A stretch of 64,000 nucleotides of DNA, from the NCBI RefSeq assembly GCF_900102035.1, contig NZ_LT629689.1, positions 6,610,330 through 6,674,329 of the forward strand. Reading direction: 5' to 3'. Of the stretch, positions 12,338-21,460 are shown piece by piece (within the stretch, counting starts at the first letter, position 1; every line of letters starts with the position of its first letter). Both the position numbers and the translations under genes were made by a program. The stretch is from Pseudomonas extremaustralis (GTDB lineage: Bacteria > Pseudomonadota > Gammaproteobacteria > Pseudomonadales > Pseudomonadaceae). A model generated the notes under the pieces. The model worked only from the letters and a program-made list of their open reading frames with translations. It had not been told where the DNA came from and did no database searches.

Positions 12338-14956
12338 ATGAAAAGCGCAGAAATCCGTGAAGCCTTCCTTCGCTTCTTCGAAGAGCAAGGTCACACCCGT
12401 GTCGCCTCCAGCTCCTTGATCCCAGGCAATGACCCCACCCTGCTGTTCACTAACGCGGGGATGAACCAGTTCAAGGACTGCTTCCTGGGCCAGGAAAAAC
12501 GTGCCTACACCCGTGCTGTCAGCAGCCAGAAGTGCGTACGTGCCGGTGGCAAGCACAACGACCTGGAAAACGTCGGCTACACCGCCCGTCACCACACCTT
12601 TTTCGAAATGCTCGGCAACTTCAGCTTTGGCGACTATTTCAAGCAAGATGCGATCAACTTCGCCTGGACCTTCCTCACTGGCGTGCTGAAACTGCCGAAG
12701 GAAAAACTCTGGGTCACCGTCTACGCCAGCGATGACGAGGCCTACGACATCTGGACCCAGCAAATCGGCGTGCCGCCTGAGCGCATGGTACGCATCGGCG
12801 ACAACAAAGGCGCACCGTACGCCTCCGACAACTTCTGGACCATGGGCGACACCGGCCCGTGCGGCCCGTGCACCGAGATCTTCTACGACCACGGCGCCGA
12901 TATCTGGGGTGGCCCGCCGGGCTCGCCAGAGGAAGACGGCGACCGTTACATCGAAATCTGGAACAACGTGTTCATGCAGTTCAACCGCACCGCCGATGGC
13001 GTGTTGCATCCGCTGCCGGCACCGTCGGTGGACACCGGCATGGGCCTGGAGCGGATCAGTGCGGTGATGCAGCACGTGCACTCCAACTACGAAATCGACC
13101 TGTTCCAGAGCCTGCTGGCCGCCGCCGCCAAGGCCATCGGTTGCGTCAACGACGACCAGGCTTCGCTGAAGGTGGTCGCTGACCACATCCGTTCCTGCGG
13201 CTTCCTGATTGCCGACGGCGTGCTGCCGTCCAACGAAGGCCGTGGCTATGTGCTGCGCCGCATCATTCGTCGCGCCTGCCGCCACGGCAATAAGCTGGGC
13301 GCCAGCGGCAGCTTCTTCTACCAGATCGTCGCGGCCCTGGTGGCCGAGATGGGCGATGCGTTCCCTGAACTCAAGCAGAACCAGGCCCACATCGAGCGCG
13401 TGCTCAAGGCCGAAGAAGAACAGTTCGCCAAGACCCTGGAACAGGGCCTGAAAATCCTCGAACAAGACCTCGCCAACCTGCAAGGCACGGTGGTGCCGGG
13501 CGACGTGGTGTTCAAACTCTACGACACCTACGGTTTCCCGATGGACCTGACCGGCGACATCGCCCGTGAGCGCAACCTGACCCTCGACGAGGAAGGTTTC
13601 GAGCGCGAGATGGACGCCCAGCGCGTGCGTGCACGTTCCGCCAGTGCCTTCGGCATGGACTACAACAGCCTGGTCAAGGTTGACGTGGCCACTGAATTCA
13701 CCGGTTACAACGCCACCAGCGGCGCGGCCAAAGTGGTCGGCCTGTATAAGGACGGCCAATCGGTCGACGTCTTGAATGAAGGCGACGACGGCGTGGTCGT
13801 GCTGGACCGGACGCCGTTCTACGCCGAGTCCGGTGGCCAGATCGGCGACTGCGGTTTCCTCAAGGCTTCGTCCGGACGTTTTGACGTGCGTGACACCACC
13901 AAGACCGGTGGCGCATTCTTGCACCACGGTGTGCTGGCATCGGGCAGCCTGACCATCGGTTCGCCGGTGGAAACCCAGGTGGACGCCGACGTGCGCCGCG
14001 CCACCGCACTGAACCACTCGGCCACTCACTTGCTGCATGCTGCGCTGCGCCAGGTGCTGGGCGAGCATGTTCAGCAGAAAGGTTCGTTGGTCGACAGCCA
14101 GCGCCTGCGCTTCGACTTCAGCCACTTTGAAGCGATCAAGCCAGAGCAGATCAAGGCCCTGGAAGACATCGTCAACGCCCAAGTGCGCAAGAACACCCCG
14201 GTGGAAACCGAGGAAACCGACATCGAGACCGCCAAGGCCAAGGGCGCCATGGCGCTGTTCGGCGAGAAGTACGGCGACAACGTGCGCGTGCTGAGCATGG
14301 GCGGCGACTTCTCGGTGGAGCTGTGCGGCGGTATCCACGCCAACCGCACCGGTGACATCGGCCTGCTGAAAATCATCAGCGAAGGCGGTGTAGCGTCCGG
14401 GGTACGTCGTATCGAAGCGGTTACCGGCGCTGCGGCCCTGGCCTACCTCAATGCGGCTGAAGAGCAACTCAAGGAAGCGGCCAGCCTGGTCAAGGGCAGC
14501 CGCGACAACCTGATCGACAAGCTGTCCGCCGTGCTGGAGCGCAACCGTACGCTGGAAAAACAGCTGGAACAGCTGCAAGCCAAGGCGGCCAGTGCGGCGG
14601 GCGACGATCTGTCGGCCTCCGCTCAGGATGTCAAGGGCGTGAAAGTTCTGGCCGCGCGCCTGGACGGTCAGGACGGCAAGGCGCTGTTGGCCCTGGTCGA
14701 TCAGTTGAAGAACAAGCTCGGCCGCGCAGTGATCCTGCTCGGCAGTGTCCATGAGGATAAGGTTGTACTGGTTGCGGGTGTAACCAAGGACCTGACTGGC
14801 CAACTCAAAGCCGGTGATTTGATGAAGCAAGCCGCCGCGGCAGTGGGCGGGAAGGGCGGTGGTCGTCCGGACATGGCGCAAGGCGGTGGTGTAGACGCCG
14901 GTGCCCTGGACGCGGCCCTGGCCCTGACCGTGCCGTTTGTCGAGGCAGGTATCTAA
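12338..14956 (+). CDS. alaS: Alanyl-tRNA synthetase
   Basis: An 872-residue class II synthetase that charges tRNA-Ala. The catalytic core begins [37 protein letters not shown] and the class II arginine-containing [11 protein letters not shown] are present. The editing domain shows the HxxxH of [12 protein letters not shown] and the Cys/His of [13 protein letters not shown], and the C-terminal part is the usual coiled coil and DHHA1 domain ending [15 protein letters not shown]. An upstream in-frame ATG at 12263 would overlap the TATAAT promoter hexamer (12258-12263), so the internal ATG at 12338 was used; its length matches the family. Confidence 0.95.
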   Translation: MKSAEIREAFLRFFEEQGHTRVASSSLIPGNDPTLLFTNAGMNQFKDCFLGQEKRAYTRAVSSQKCVRAGGKHNDLENVGYTARHHTFFEMLGNFSFGDYFKQDAINFAWTFLTGVLKLPKEKLWVTVYASDDEAYDIWTQQIGVPPERMVRIGDNKGAPYASDNFWTMGDTGPCGPCTEIFYDHGADIWGGPPGSPEEDGDRYIEIWNNVFMQFNRTADGVLHPLPAPSVDTGMGLERISAVMQHVHSNYEIDLFQSLLAAAAKAIGCVNDDQASLKVVADHIRSCGFLIADGVLPSNEGRGYVLRRIIRRACRHGNKLGASGSFFYQIVAALVAEMGDAFPELKQNQAHIERVLKAEEEQFAKTLEQGLKILEQDLANLQGTVVPGDVVFKLYDTYGFPMDLTGDIARERNLTLDEEGFEREMDAQRVRARSASAFGMDYNSLVKVDVATEFTGYNATSGAAKVVGLYKDGQSVDVLNEGDDGVVVLDRTPFYAESGGQIGDCGFLKASSGRFDVRDTTKTGGAFLHHGVLASGSLTIGSPVETQVDADVRRATALNHSATHLLHAALRQVLGEHVQQKGSLVDSQRLRFDFSHFEAIKPEQIKALEDIVNAQVRKNTPVETEETDIETAKAKGAMALFGEKYGDNVRVLSMGGDFSVELCGGIHANRTGDIGLLKIISEGGVASGVRRIEAVTGAAALAYLNAAEEQLKEAASLVKGSRDNLIDKLSAVLERNRTLEKQLEQLQAKAASAAGDDLSASAQDVKGVKVLAARLDGQDGKALLALVDQLKNKLGRAVILLGSVHEDKVVLVAGVTKDLTGQLKAGDLMKQAAAAVGGKGGGRPDMAQGGGVDAGALDAALALTVPFVEAGI

Positions 14957-15052
14957 GTCGTTATGCGAGCCCGTGGTGCAGTCGCGGGCTCAGGTAACGG
15001 CGGTTTGGTTTGATTAATAGGCGCCCCTTTACGGGCTGAGGCGGCTTAGAAA

Positions 15053-16294
15053 ATGGCTTTGATCGTACAGAAATTTGGAGGCACCTCGGTCGGCTCTGTC
15101 GAACGAATCGAGCAGGTCGCCGACAAGGTTAAGAAGTTCCGCGATGCCGGCGACGACCTCGTGGTGGTGCTGTCGGCCATGAGCGGCGAGACCAATCGCC
15201 TGATCGATCTGGCCAAGGCAATCAGTGGCGACCAACAACCGCTGCCGCGCGAGCTGGATGTGATCGTGTCCACCGGCGAGCAGGTGACCATTGCCCTGTT
15301 GGCCATGGCGCTGAACAAGCGCGGTGTGCCGGCGGTGTCCTACACGGGCAGCCAGGTCCGCATCCTGACCGACAGCGCACATACCAAGGCGCGCATCCTG
15401 CAGATTGACGATCAGAAAATCCGTACTGATCTGAAGGCCGGACGCGTGGTAGTTGTAGCGGGGTTCCAGGGCGTGGATGAGCACGGCAACATCACCACCC
15501 TCGGACGTGGCGGTTCGGACACTACCGGTGTGGCGCTGGCCGCGGCCCTCAAGGCTGATGAATGCCAGATCTATACCGATGTGGATGGGGTCTACACCAC
15601 CGATCCGCGCGTGGTGGCCGTGGCCCAGCGCCTGGACAAGATCACCTTTGAAGAGATGCTGGAAATGGCCAGCCTCGGTTCCAAGGTGTTGCAGATCCGC
15701 GCGGTGGAATTCGCCGGCAAGTACAACGTTCCGCTGCGCGTATTGCACAGCTTCAAAGAGGGTCCGGGCACCCTCATTACTATTGATGAAGAGGAATCCA
15801 TGGAACAGCCGATCATTTCCGGCATCGCTTTCAACCGCGATGAAGCCAAGCTGACGATCCGTGGCGTGCCAGACACCCCGGGCGTGGCGTTCAAGATTCT
15901 GGGGCCTATCAGCGGCGCGAACATTGAAGTCGACATGATCGTGCAGAACGTCTCGCACGATAACACCACCGATTTCACTTTCACGGTGCACCGCAACGAG
16001 TACGATGCGGCCGAACGCATCCTGCGCAACACCGCGAGCGGGATCGGCGCCCGTGAAGTGGTTGGCGATACCAAGATTGCCAAGGTGTCGATCGTGGGTG
16101 TGGGCATGCGTTCCCATGCCGGCGTTGCCAGCCGCATGTTCGAGGCCCTGGCCAAGGAAAGCATCAACATCCAGATGATCTCCACGTCGGAAATCAAAGT
16201 CTCGGTGGTGATCGAAGAGAAGTACCTGGAACTGGCCGTTCGCGCGTTGCACACCGCTTTTGAGCTGGATGCTCCGGCCCGACAGGGCGAGTGA
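15053..16294 (+). CDS. lysC: Aspartate kinase
   Basis: A 413-residue monofunctional aspartokinase that phosphorylates aspartate, the entry to lysine, methionine and threonine synthesis. It has the N-terminal kinase signature [13 protein letters not shown], the [16 protein letters not shown] segment, and two C-terminal ACT domains ([22 protein letters not shown] onward and [20 protein letters not shown]) for feedback control. An internal ATG near 15800 could start a separate beta subunit as in other two-type aspartokinases, but this is not tested here. A terminator follows at 16305-16337. Confidence 0.95.
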   Translation: MALIVQKFGGTSVGSVERIEQVADKVKKFRDAGDDLVVVLSAMSGETNRLIDLAKAISGDQQPLPRELDVIVSTGEQVTIALLAMALNKRGVPAVSYTGSQVRILTDSAHTKARILQIDDQKIRTDLKAGRVVVVAGFQGVDEHGNITTLGRGGSDTTGVALAAALKADECQIYTDVDGVYTTDPRVVAVAQRLDKITFEEMLEMASLGSKVLQIRAVEFAGKYNVPLRVLHSFKEGPGTLITIDEEESMEQPIISGIAFNRDEAKLTIRGVPDTPGVAFKILGPISGANIEVDMIVQNVSHDNTTDFTFTVHRNEYDAAERILRNTASGIGAREVVGDTKIAKVSIVGVGMRSHAGVASRMFEALAKESINIQMISTSEIKVSVVIEEKYLELAVRALHTAFELDAPARQGE

Positions 16295-16304
16295 TGTAAT
16301 GCCA

Positions 16305-16337
16305 GAAAGGCGCGGCTTACCGCGCCTTTCATTTTTT
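16305..16337 (+). terminator. Rho-independent terminator after lysC
   Basis: An 11-bp perfect stem, GAAAGGCGCGG / CCGCGCCTTTC, with a short loop is followed by ATTTTTTT. Confidence 0.9.
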
Positions 16338-16469
16338 TGTAGGGCGCATGGTCTTTTGATTGCGCTGGACAATACTTAGGCAGGTAGGGCTATGACTTTT
16401 TGGTTGTAGGTCGAATGCCTTTTTTTTGCAGACTGTTGTTCCTGAACTGAAATGCGTGAGGAGAAAGGC

Positions 16470-16658
16470 ATGCTGATTCTGACTCGTCGTTGCGCAGAAA
16501 GCCTGATTATCGGTGATGGCGAAATCACCGTGACCGTGCTCGGCGTCAAAGGCAATCAAGTACGTATTGGGGTTAACGCTCCGAAAGAGGTAGCGGTGCA
16601 CCGCGAGGAAATCTACCTGCGGATCAAGAAAGAGAAGGACGAAGAACCAAGCCTTTAA
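16470..16658 (+). CDS. csrA: Translational regulator CsrA/RsmA
   Basis: A 62-residue RNA-binding protein beginning [20 protein letters not shown] and keeping [19 protein letters not shown], the strands and helix that contact GGA motifs. As a dimer it represses or stabilises target mRNAs in the Gac/Rsm pathway. The reading frame opens at 16452 (ATG), but GAGGAG lies about 8 nt before the internal ATG at 16470 and family members start at MLILTR. Its place after lysC and before tRNA-Ser is the rsmA locus of Pseudomonas. Confidence 0.96.
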   Translation: MLILTRRCAESLIIGDGEITVTVLGVKGNQVRIGVNAPKEVAVHREEIYLRIKKEKDEEPSL

Positions 16659-16720
16659 TTTTTATCGTTTTTTATGTTTGCAAACGGGGATGAACGTGGT
16701 TAATATACGCCCCGTGTTGC

Positions 16721-16811
16721 GGAGAGCTGGCCGAGTGGCCGAAGGCGCTCCCCTGCTAAGGGAGTACACCTCAAAAGGGTGTCGGGGGTTCGAATCCCCC
16801 GTTCTCCGCCA
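16721..16811 (+). tRNA. tRNA-Ser(GCU)
   Basis: A 91-nt tRNA with paired acceptor stem GGAGAGC/GTTCTCC, a long class II variable arm, anticodon loop CTGCTAA giving anticodon GCU (reads AGC and AGU), T-loop GGTTCGAATCC and encoded CCA. Confidence 0.97.
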
Positions 16812-16877
16812 TTATTTGCTTAGTACGTTGCAATCTGGTTTTTTCGGTAAGTTGTTGAAATTACTCGAAAAAATAGC

Positions 16878-16905
16878 TTTACATAGAGATTGAACGGCCT
16901 ATAAT
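16878..16905 (+). promoter_or_regulatory. Sigma-70 promoter of the first tRNA-Arg
   Basis: TTTACA at 16878-16883 and TATAAT at 16900-16905 are 16 bp apart, ending 14 bp before the tRNA, with a GC-rich discriminator. Confidence 0.7.
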
Positions 16906-16919
16906 GCGCGGCAACAAAT

Positions 16920-16996
16920 GCACTCGTAGCTCAGCTGGATAGAGTACTCGGCTACGAACCGAGCGGTCACAGGTTCGAATCCTGTCGAGTGCACCA
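16920..16996 (+). tRNA. tRNA-Arg(ACG), copy 1
   Basis: A 77-nt tRNA with acceptor GCACTCG/CGAGTGC, anticodon loop CTACGAA (anticodon ACG, A34 normally deaminated to inosine, reading CGN), T-arm GGTTCGAATCC and encoded CCA. Confidence 0.97.
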
Positions 16997-17068
16997 TTTA
17001 AGAGTCAACTGCAGTAATGCTGGTGATTCGGCTTCAACCAGTTGTGACCTGGTCTAAAAACACAATCT

Positions 17069-17145
17069 GCACTCGTAGCTCAGCTGGATAGAGTACTCGG
17101 CTACGAACCGAGCGGTCACAGGTTCGAATCCTGTCGAGTGCACCA
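17069..17145 (+). tRNA. tRNA-Arg(ACG), copy 2
   Basis: Identical in all 77 nt to the copy 72 bp upstream, so this is a tandem duplication that is probably cotranscribed. It is followed immediately by a strong terminator. Confidence 0.97.
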
Positions 17146-17152
17146 TACAAAC

Positions 17153-17179
17153 AAAAAGCCCGCCAAGTGCGGGCTTTTT
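17153..17179 (+). terminator. Terminator after the tRNA-Arg pair
   Basis: AAAAAGCCCGC and GCGGGCTTTTT form an 11-bp stem with loop CAAGT. The remaining ~300 bp before mgtE hold no gene that I can support; an extended -10 candidate TGTATCAT lies at about 17338-17345. Confidence 0.92.
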
Positions 17180-17484
17180 GCCGCCTGGGGGTTGTGTAGG
17201 ATTTCACCTTTTTCTCCCGCCCCATGTGTTTTCCTTTCCCTCTGCGTCGTCGCAGTTCAAAGATGCAGCCAATGCTCAGCTTTGGCTCGCAAGCGCTTGT
17301 TCTTTCCAGTTTTTTGACGTTAAAAACGGCCGGGCGGTGTATCATTGCGCCCGTCAGCCCCGCCGGGGCTTGTGGAATACCTCCATGGACTTACCCAGTA
17401 GTTACTCAGTATCCCGTTTTACCAATCATGAATTGACTGATTGATCCTTCCGGCGTGCCCCGCTGCTGGGAGTGGAGTTCGCCT

Positions 17485-18927
17485 ATGACCGAAGTAGAAG
17501 TAAAGAAAACTCAAGAAAGCCTGCAGGATCGCCTGGCGCAAGTCATCGAGCTGCTGCAGCGTCAGCGCGTGGTAGAAGACCTTACGCACCGCCAGGAAGG
17601 TCCGAATAACGATCGCGTTGAAAGCCTGGTTCACCGGCAAAACCTCGTCGAACTGCAACGCAAGCTCGATGACCTGCACTCTGCCGACGTCGCCTATATC
17701 CTCGAAGCCTTGCCGCTGGATGATCGACTGACCCTCTGGCAGTTGGTCAAGGCCGACCGCGACGGCGACATCCTGCTCGAAGTATCCGACTCCGTACGTG
17801 AAACCCTGATCGCCGACATGGACGATCACGAGCTCCTGGCTGCGGCCAAGGAGATGGACGCCGACGAACTGGCCGACCTGGCCCCTGAACTGCCCCGGGA
17901 TGTGGTCCATGAGCTGATGGAGGCCCTCGACACGCAGCAGCGTGAGCGAGTGCGTTCAGCGCTGTCTTACGATGAGGATCAGGTCGGCGCACTGATGGAC
18001 TTCGAGATGGTCACCATCCGCGAAGATGTCAGCCTGGAAGTGGTCCTGCGCTATCTGCGCCGCCTGAAAGAGTTACCGAGCCATACCGACAAACTGTTCG
18101 TGGTCGACTATGAGGGCATCCTCAAGGGCGTGCTGCCGATCAAGCGTCTGTTGGTCAATGATCCGGAAAAGAAAGTTGCGGACCTGATGGCCAGCGACAC
18201 CGTGAGCTTTCACCCGGATGAGGACGCCTACGACGCGGCTCAGGCCTTCGAACGTTATGACTTGATTTCCGCTCCAGTGGTCGACAAGAACGGCAAGTTG
18301 ATCGGTCGTCTGACCATCGACGAGATCGTCGACCTGATTCGTGAAGAGAGTGAAACCGAAGTCCTCAACATGGCGGGTTTGCGTGAAGAGGAAGATATTT
18401 TTGCGTCGGTCTGGCGTTCGCTGCGTAACCGCTGGGCCTGGCTGGCGATTAACCTGATCACCGCCTTTATTGCTTCCAGGGTGATCGGGCTGTTTGAAGG
18501 CTCCATCGAGAAACTGGTCGCACTGGCAGCGTTGATGCCAATCGTGGCCGGTATTGGCGGCAACTCCGGTAACCAGACCATCACCATGATCGTGCGTGCC
18601 ATGGCACTGGATCAGGTGAGTACCGCCAACTCATCGCGGCTGCTGCGCAAGGAGTTGGCTGTGGGCCTGATCAATGGCCTGGTATGGGGTGGAGTGATCG
18701 GTGTGGTGGCCTACTTGCTGTACGGCAGTTGGTCCCTGGGGGTTGTCATGACTGCCGCCATGACCCTCAACCTGCTCCTGGCGGCGCTGATGGGTGTATT
18801 GATCCCCATGACCTTGTCTCGTCTCGGACGCGATCCCGCCATGGGCGCCAGTGTGATGATCACCGCCATGACCGACAGCGGCGGCTTTTTCATCTTCCTG
18901 GGCTTGGCGACGATTTTCCTGCTCTGA
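17485..18927 (+). CDS. mgtE: Magnesium transporter MgtE
   Basis: A 480-residue inner-membrane Mg2+ channel. The cytosolic N domain (repeats around LHSADVAYILEALPLDDRL) is followed by a CBS pair (VTIREDVSLEVVLRYLRRL and MASDTVSFHPDEDAYDAAQAF) that senses Mg2+, then five C-terminal transmembrane helices with the pore segment PIVAGIGGNSGNQTITMIVRAMALD. GGAG lies about 9 nt before the ATG at 17485; the frame extends upstream to 17455 but without a better start. It is a single-gene unit ending in a terminator at 18939. Confidence 0.93.
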   Translation: MTEVEVKKTQESLQDRLAQVIELLQRQRVVEDLTHRQEGPNNDRVESLVHRQNLVELQRKLDDLHSADVAYILEALPLDDRLTLWQLVKADRDGDILLEVSDSVRETLIADMDDHELLAAAKEMDADELADLAPELPRDVVHELMEALDTQQRERVRSALSYDEDQVGALMDFEMVTIREDVSLEVVLRYLRRLKELPSHTDKLFVVDYEGILKGVLPIKRLLVNDPEKKVADLMASDTVSFHPDEDAYDAAQAFERYDLISAPVVDKNGKLIGRLTIDEIVDLIREESETEVLNMAGLREEEDIFASVWRSLRNRWAWLAINLITAFIASRVIGLFEGSIEKLVALAALMPIVAGIGGNSGNQTITMIVRAMALDQVSTANSSRLLRKELAVGLINGLVWGGVIGVVAYLLYGSWSLGVVMTAAMTLNLLLAALMGVLIPMTLSRLGRDPAMGASVMITAMTDSGGFFIFLGLATIFLL

Positions 18928-18938
18928 GCCCTTGAGGT

Positions 18939-18967
18939 GGGGGCAAATCTGCCCCCGTCTTGTTTTG
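18939..18967 (+). terminator. Terminator after mgtE
   Basis: The stem GGGGGCA-AATC-TGCCCCC is followed by a T-rich run (GTCTTGTTTT). Confidence 0.85.
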
Positions 18968-18984
18968 TCTTCCCATATTTCAGA

Positions 18985-19013
18985 CGAAAAAAAGCCAGCA
19001 TCTAGCTGGCTTT
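18985..19013 (-). terminator. Terminator after amrZ
   Basis: On the minus strand AAAGCCAGC-TAGAT-GCTGGCTTT is followed by TTTT, just past the amrZ stop codon. Confidence 0.88.
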
Positions 19014-19029
19014 GGCTTTCGGTTGCAAA

Positions 19030-19356
19030 TCAATCGGCTTCGGTGGCCGCCTCAGCGTCGTGCGCGATAAGCGAGACGAGAGCATTTTGCTGGCGGTGGG
19101 AGAGCTGACGAAAACGCTGCAGCAGTTCGCGTTCATGCAGCGACAGCTCAGGGCTGTCCAGGCGCATGCTCAACTCGTCACCCAGCGCACCTTCCTGAAT
19201 AAGGCTCTGTTCCAAGCGCGCGATGATTTCGGAGTTCATGCTGCGGTGATGATTGCGAGCCACCTCGGCAATGCGTTCCCGCATTCCGTCTGGCAGACGT
19301 ACGACGAACTTGTCAGCCGTACGGCTGGAATAAATTGCCTGTTTCAATGGGCGCAT
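19030..19356 (-). CDS. amrZ: Ribbon-helix-helix regulator AmrZ (AlgZ)
   Basis: A 108-residue Arc/Mnt-type DNA-binding protein. The segment [20 protein letters not shown] is the beta strand and first helix of the ribbon-helix-helix fold, [18 protein letters not shown] is the second helix, and the C-terminal part ([20 protein letters not shown]) is the tetramerisation tail. Sequence and length match Pseudomonas AmrZ, a global regulator of motility, alginate and other exopolysaccharides, and c-di-GMP enzymes. The ATG at 19356 lacks an obvious Shine-Dalgarno, yet MRPLKQA matches the known start. In the 386 bp upstream a GAACTT (minus strand, near 19438) resembles an AlgU -35 box, but its -10 (TCTTA after 15 bp) is poor. 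Confidence 0.93.
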   Translation of the reverse strand: MRPLKQAIYSSRTADKFVVRLPDGMRERIAEVARNHHRSMNSEIIARLEQSLIQEGALGDELSMRLDSPELSLHERELLQRFRQLSHRQQNALVSLIAHDAEAATEAD

Positions 19357-19683
19357 ATATTTAACCGGTTAGTTCAGGGGAGCGGTTTCTGGAATTGGCC
19401 GCAAGATGAGTGTTAAGACAAGGCTCACGACCAAAGTTCAACCTGAATTGCAATGAGGCCGCATCATGCCTCAGATTAGCCGGTTCCTTGGCGTCAATTC
19501 TGTGACAAATATTGAACTGCCTGAAGGCTTTATGCCAGCATTCATTTGCTTTTTTGTGGACTGGTTGGAAACTCTTGCGCGAGCGATTCCGCGAGGGAAC
19601 TTCCCGCAACGCCAGGCCACCACAGGGTTTTAGGCCGCACATCGTATAGCAAAGTGGCCCTTTGCCCTTATCTTTAAGAGTAG

Positions 19684-19696
19684 TGGCAATTTGCCG
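19684..19696. promoter_or_regulatory. Short palindrome upstream of amrZ, possible operator
   Basis: GGCAA-T-TTGCC, flanked by T, is an 11-bp perfect inverted repeat in the long amrZ upstream region. AmrZ is known to repress its own gene and to bind GGCA-type motifs, so this is a candidate site. The evidence is weak; short palindromes arise by chance. Confidence 0.25.
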
Positions 19697-19742
19697 ATTT
19701 ACTAGGGGGAAGCGACGTAAGGTAGGGCGGAATCGGAGGGGA

Positions 19743-19925
19743 CTAGCGCAGTACCGGGTCGAATTTAATTCGACGGCCAAAAATGAGCGTCAACAGCAAA
19801 AGGCTCGCCGATACGCCGCTGGCGATGAATGCGCAGGTTTGAAGGTCTTGTTGCGCGTCAGCGCCTAAACCGATGGCGCCGGTGGCGAGGGTCAGGCACA
19901 GAAATAGCCAGGCGGATTTGGACAT
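19743..19925 (-). CDS. Small two-helix membrane protein, function unknown
   Basis: A 60-residue protein with two hydrophobic helices (AWLFLCLTLATGAIGLGA and CAFIASGVSASLLLLTLIF) joined by a short polar loop, ending RRIKFDPVLR. GAGG about 9 nt before the ATG supports translation. It lies 11 bp after the neighbouring 77-residue gene on the same strand, so the two are probably one operon. I know no function. Confidence 0.6.
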   Translation of the reverse strand: MSKSAWLFLCLTLATGAIGLGADAQQDLQTCAFIASGVSASLLLLTLIFGRRIKFDPVLR

Positions 19926-19936
19926 GAGCGGTTTCC

Positions 19937-20170
19937 TCAGAAAACCCAGTGTTCAGACGCAGGCGCGGCCTGAGTGCCTTGGGCCAGGCGTACCGGCGAT
20001 TGCGCGTTGGGAGTCATCACGGCCAGTTGCGGGCGTTGTTGCAGATGGTGCGGCACGGCTTGGCTGATCTGCGCAGGATCGTTACTGCCGGTCGATTGAA
20101 AATGGAACATCACCAATGCAGCGAGGGCTGCGGTGTTGAGGGCTAACAGCAGGGCACTGCTCATGGTCAT
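19937..20170 (-). CDS. Small membrane-anchored or secreted protein, function unknown
   Basis: A 77-residue protein with an N-terminal hydrophobic segment (SSALLLALNTAALAALVMF) and a Gln/Pro-rich polar remainder. The open frame reaches upstream to 20293, but GGAG lies about 5 nt before the ATG at 20170, so that start was chosen. It is probably cotranscribed with the 60-residue membrane protein downstream. The 320 bp between it and tRNA-Arg(CCU) hold no further gene that I can support. Confidence 0.55.
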   Translation of the reverse strand: MTMSSALLLALNTAALAALVMFHFQSTGSNDPAQISQAVPHHLQQRPQLAVMTPNAQSPVRLAQGTQAAPASEHWVF

Positions 20171-20490
20171 GTTCTCCGCTTGACGCCGTGGCTGAGTGGG
20201 TCTTGTAGGAGAAGTATTGCAGGTGCCGTGCCAATGTATAAATCTAATAAAATCAATTGGTTGGGTCTTGTTTAATAGGCCTGTGGATTGCAATTTGCAA
20301 TGCTGGCAATTTGGGTGATTGCATTTTGCACGATGACGTCACGCGCCCGTGTTTACGGAGTGCAGGCGTGATGTACCCGACAAGCATCGACCTACACTGA
20401 AAAAGCCAACGGACGACATGACAAAATCGACCTTGGCCGTTAACATGCACGCCGTCCGTCGCCGTGCCCCTGGCCTGTAGGCAGACATTC

Positions 20491-20567
20491 GTCCCAGTAG
20501 CTCAATTGGATAGAGCATCCCCCTCCTAAGGGGAAGGTTGGCCGTTCGAACCGGCCCTGGGACACCA
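20491..20567 (+). tRNA. tRNA-Arg(CCU), probable integration site
   Basis: A 77-nt tRNA with acceptor GTCCCAG/CTGGGAC, anticodon loop CTCCTAA (anticodon CCU, reads AGG), T-arm GGCCG-TTCGAAC-CGGCC and encoded CCA. Immediately downstream lie direct repeats and decayed mobile genes, as expected of a tRNA used by an integrase. Confidence 0.97.
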
Positions 20568-20614
20568 TATAATTCAATATCTCCAGCCAATGTATGTAAT
20601 TCTTGCACAGTCTT

Positions 20615-20635
20615 ATGGGTGCATGATGGGTGCAT
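20615..20635 (+). repeat. Tandem ATGGGTGCAT repeats next to tRNA-Arg(CCU)
   Basis: ATGGGTGCAT occurs at 20615-20624 and 20626-20635, an 11-bp period, 48 bp beyond the tRNA. Such phased repeats next to a tRNA 3' end could be integrase arm-type sites left by an excised or decayed element. No integrase gene is present. Confidence 0.4.
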
Positions 20636-20757
20636 ACGCAATACTTTAGACTGAAAAAGCCGCAACAAAATTAGTTGAGGGCTGGGTGTAAGTGGAGGTA
20701 TGAAGAGCGGGGTGATAATTCTGCCACCATGAAAAATTCGACTACAGGGAAGCAGTG

Positions 20758-21390
20758 ATGCGAATTCTATTTTTTGCGATGTGCTGTTTGTTGATCACCG
20801 CCTGTTCAAGCAACCCAACAGCACTCTTTGAAGAGCAAGTCAAAAACAGCACCACGCCGTTAGCACGGACCCCCTTTGAGGCCATGCACAACGCGCAAGC
20901 CGTGCCCATGCCGATCAACCCAGGATGGCGGCCACCCCAGTGGAAGATCACCGCTGCGGAACCGCGCATCTTGATTAACGGGGTACCGTCGAACTATCGA
21001 TTATTCAGCGTCGCCTTAATAAAGGACAAACCCTTTCATATTGACGTTAACTCCTGGTGCGTCAACGCGTGCCTGGGGTTCAGCAAGTACGCCCTGAACC
21101 CTTATTTGATATTGGTGGACGCCAAAGGCAACGTGCAGGCTGAAGGTTTTGGCAAGGCGACTGGCATAGTGGGAGTCATCAGCCAAGTGTTGAAGGGCAC
21201 GGTGACAACCAGCGGCACTTACTACCTGATAGTCGCGGCGGATAACCGTGCTCCTGGGGAAACCATTGTCATCGACAACGTGCTGCTGATTGGGGCAGCG
21301 GCGAGCCCAATCACGCCGTTGCGGATTGGGATGGGTAGTTATCCGTTTGGGTCGGTTGGGCCGTTGTTGAATACGGAAGAGACGCCTTGA
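20758..21390 (+). CDS. Putative lipoprotein, function unknown
   Basis: A 210-residue protein with a lipoprotein signal peptide: MRILFFAMCCLLITAC, the lipobox ITAC placing the acylated Cys at about residue 16, followed by SSN, which suggests outer-membrane sorting. The mature part contains LNPYLILVDAKGNVQAEGF and TVTTSGTYYLIVAADN, which resemble the beta strands of pre-peptidase C-terminal-like domains. AGGGA 7 nt before the ATG decides the start over a GTG one codon earlier. It lies in the remnant island beside tRNA-Arg(CCU). No function can be assigned. Confidence 0.7.
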   Translation: MRILFFAMCCLLITACSSNPTALFEEQVKNSTTPLARTPFEAMHNAQAVPMPINPGWRPPQWKITAAEPRILINGVPSNYRLFSVALIKDKPFHIDVNSWCVNACLGFSKYALNPYLILVDAKGNVQAEGFGKATGIVGVISQVLKGTVTTSGTYYLIVAADNRAPGETIVIDNVLLIGAAASPITPLRIGMGSYPFGSVGPLLNTEETP

Positions 21391-21460
21391 GGCTGTGAGG
21401 CAAGAAAGCGAACACGCCCGCTGCTAATTCAGTGGTGGAAGAGGTGAAGAAAGTGCCGGG

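Noticed and set aside
12206..14881. An 891-codon open frame on the minus strand opposite alaS
   Set aside because: Antisense shadow of alanyl-tRNA synthetase, produced by high third-position GC.
17034..17345. A minus-strand frame covering the second tRNA-Arg ([20 protein letters not shown])
   Set aside because: This peptide is the well-known false translation of the antisense of a tRNA gene.
17146..17484. Possible Mg2+-sensing riboswitch before mgtE
   Set aside because: No M-box or ykkC-like conserved segments could be seen; the leader after the tRNA terminator is short and unstructured by eye.
19357..19742. AlgU-type promoter for amrZ (GAACTT near 19438, minus strand)
   Set aside because: The -10 match TCTTA is poor and the spacer is 15 bp, so the match is too weak to list as a feature.
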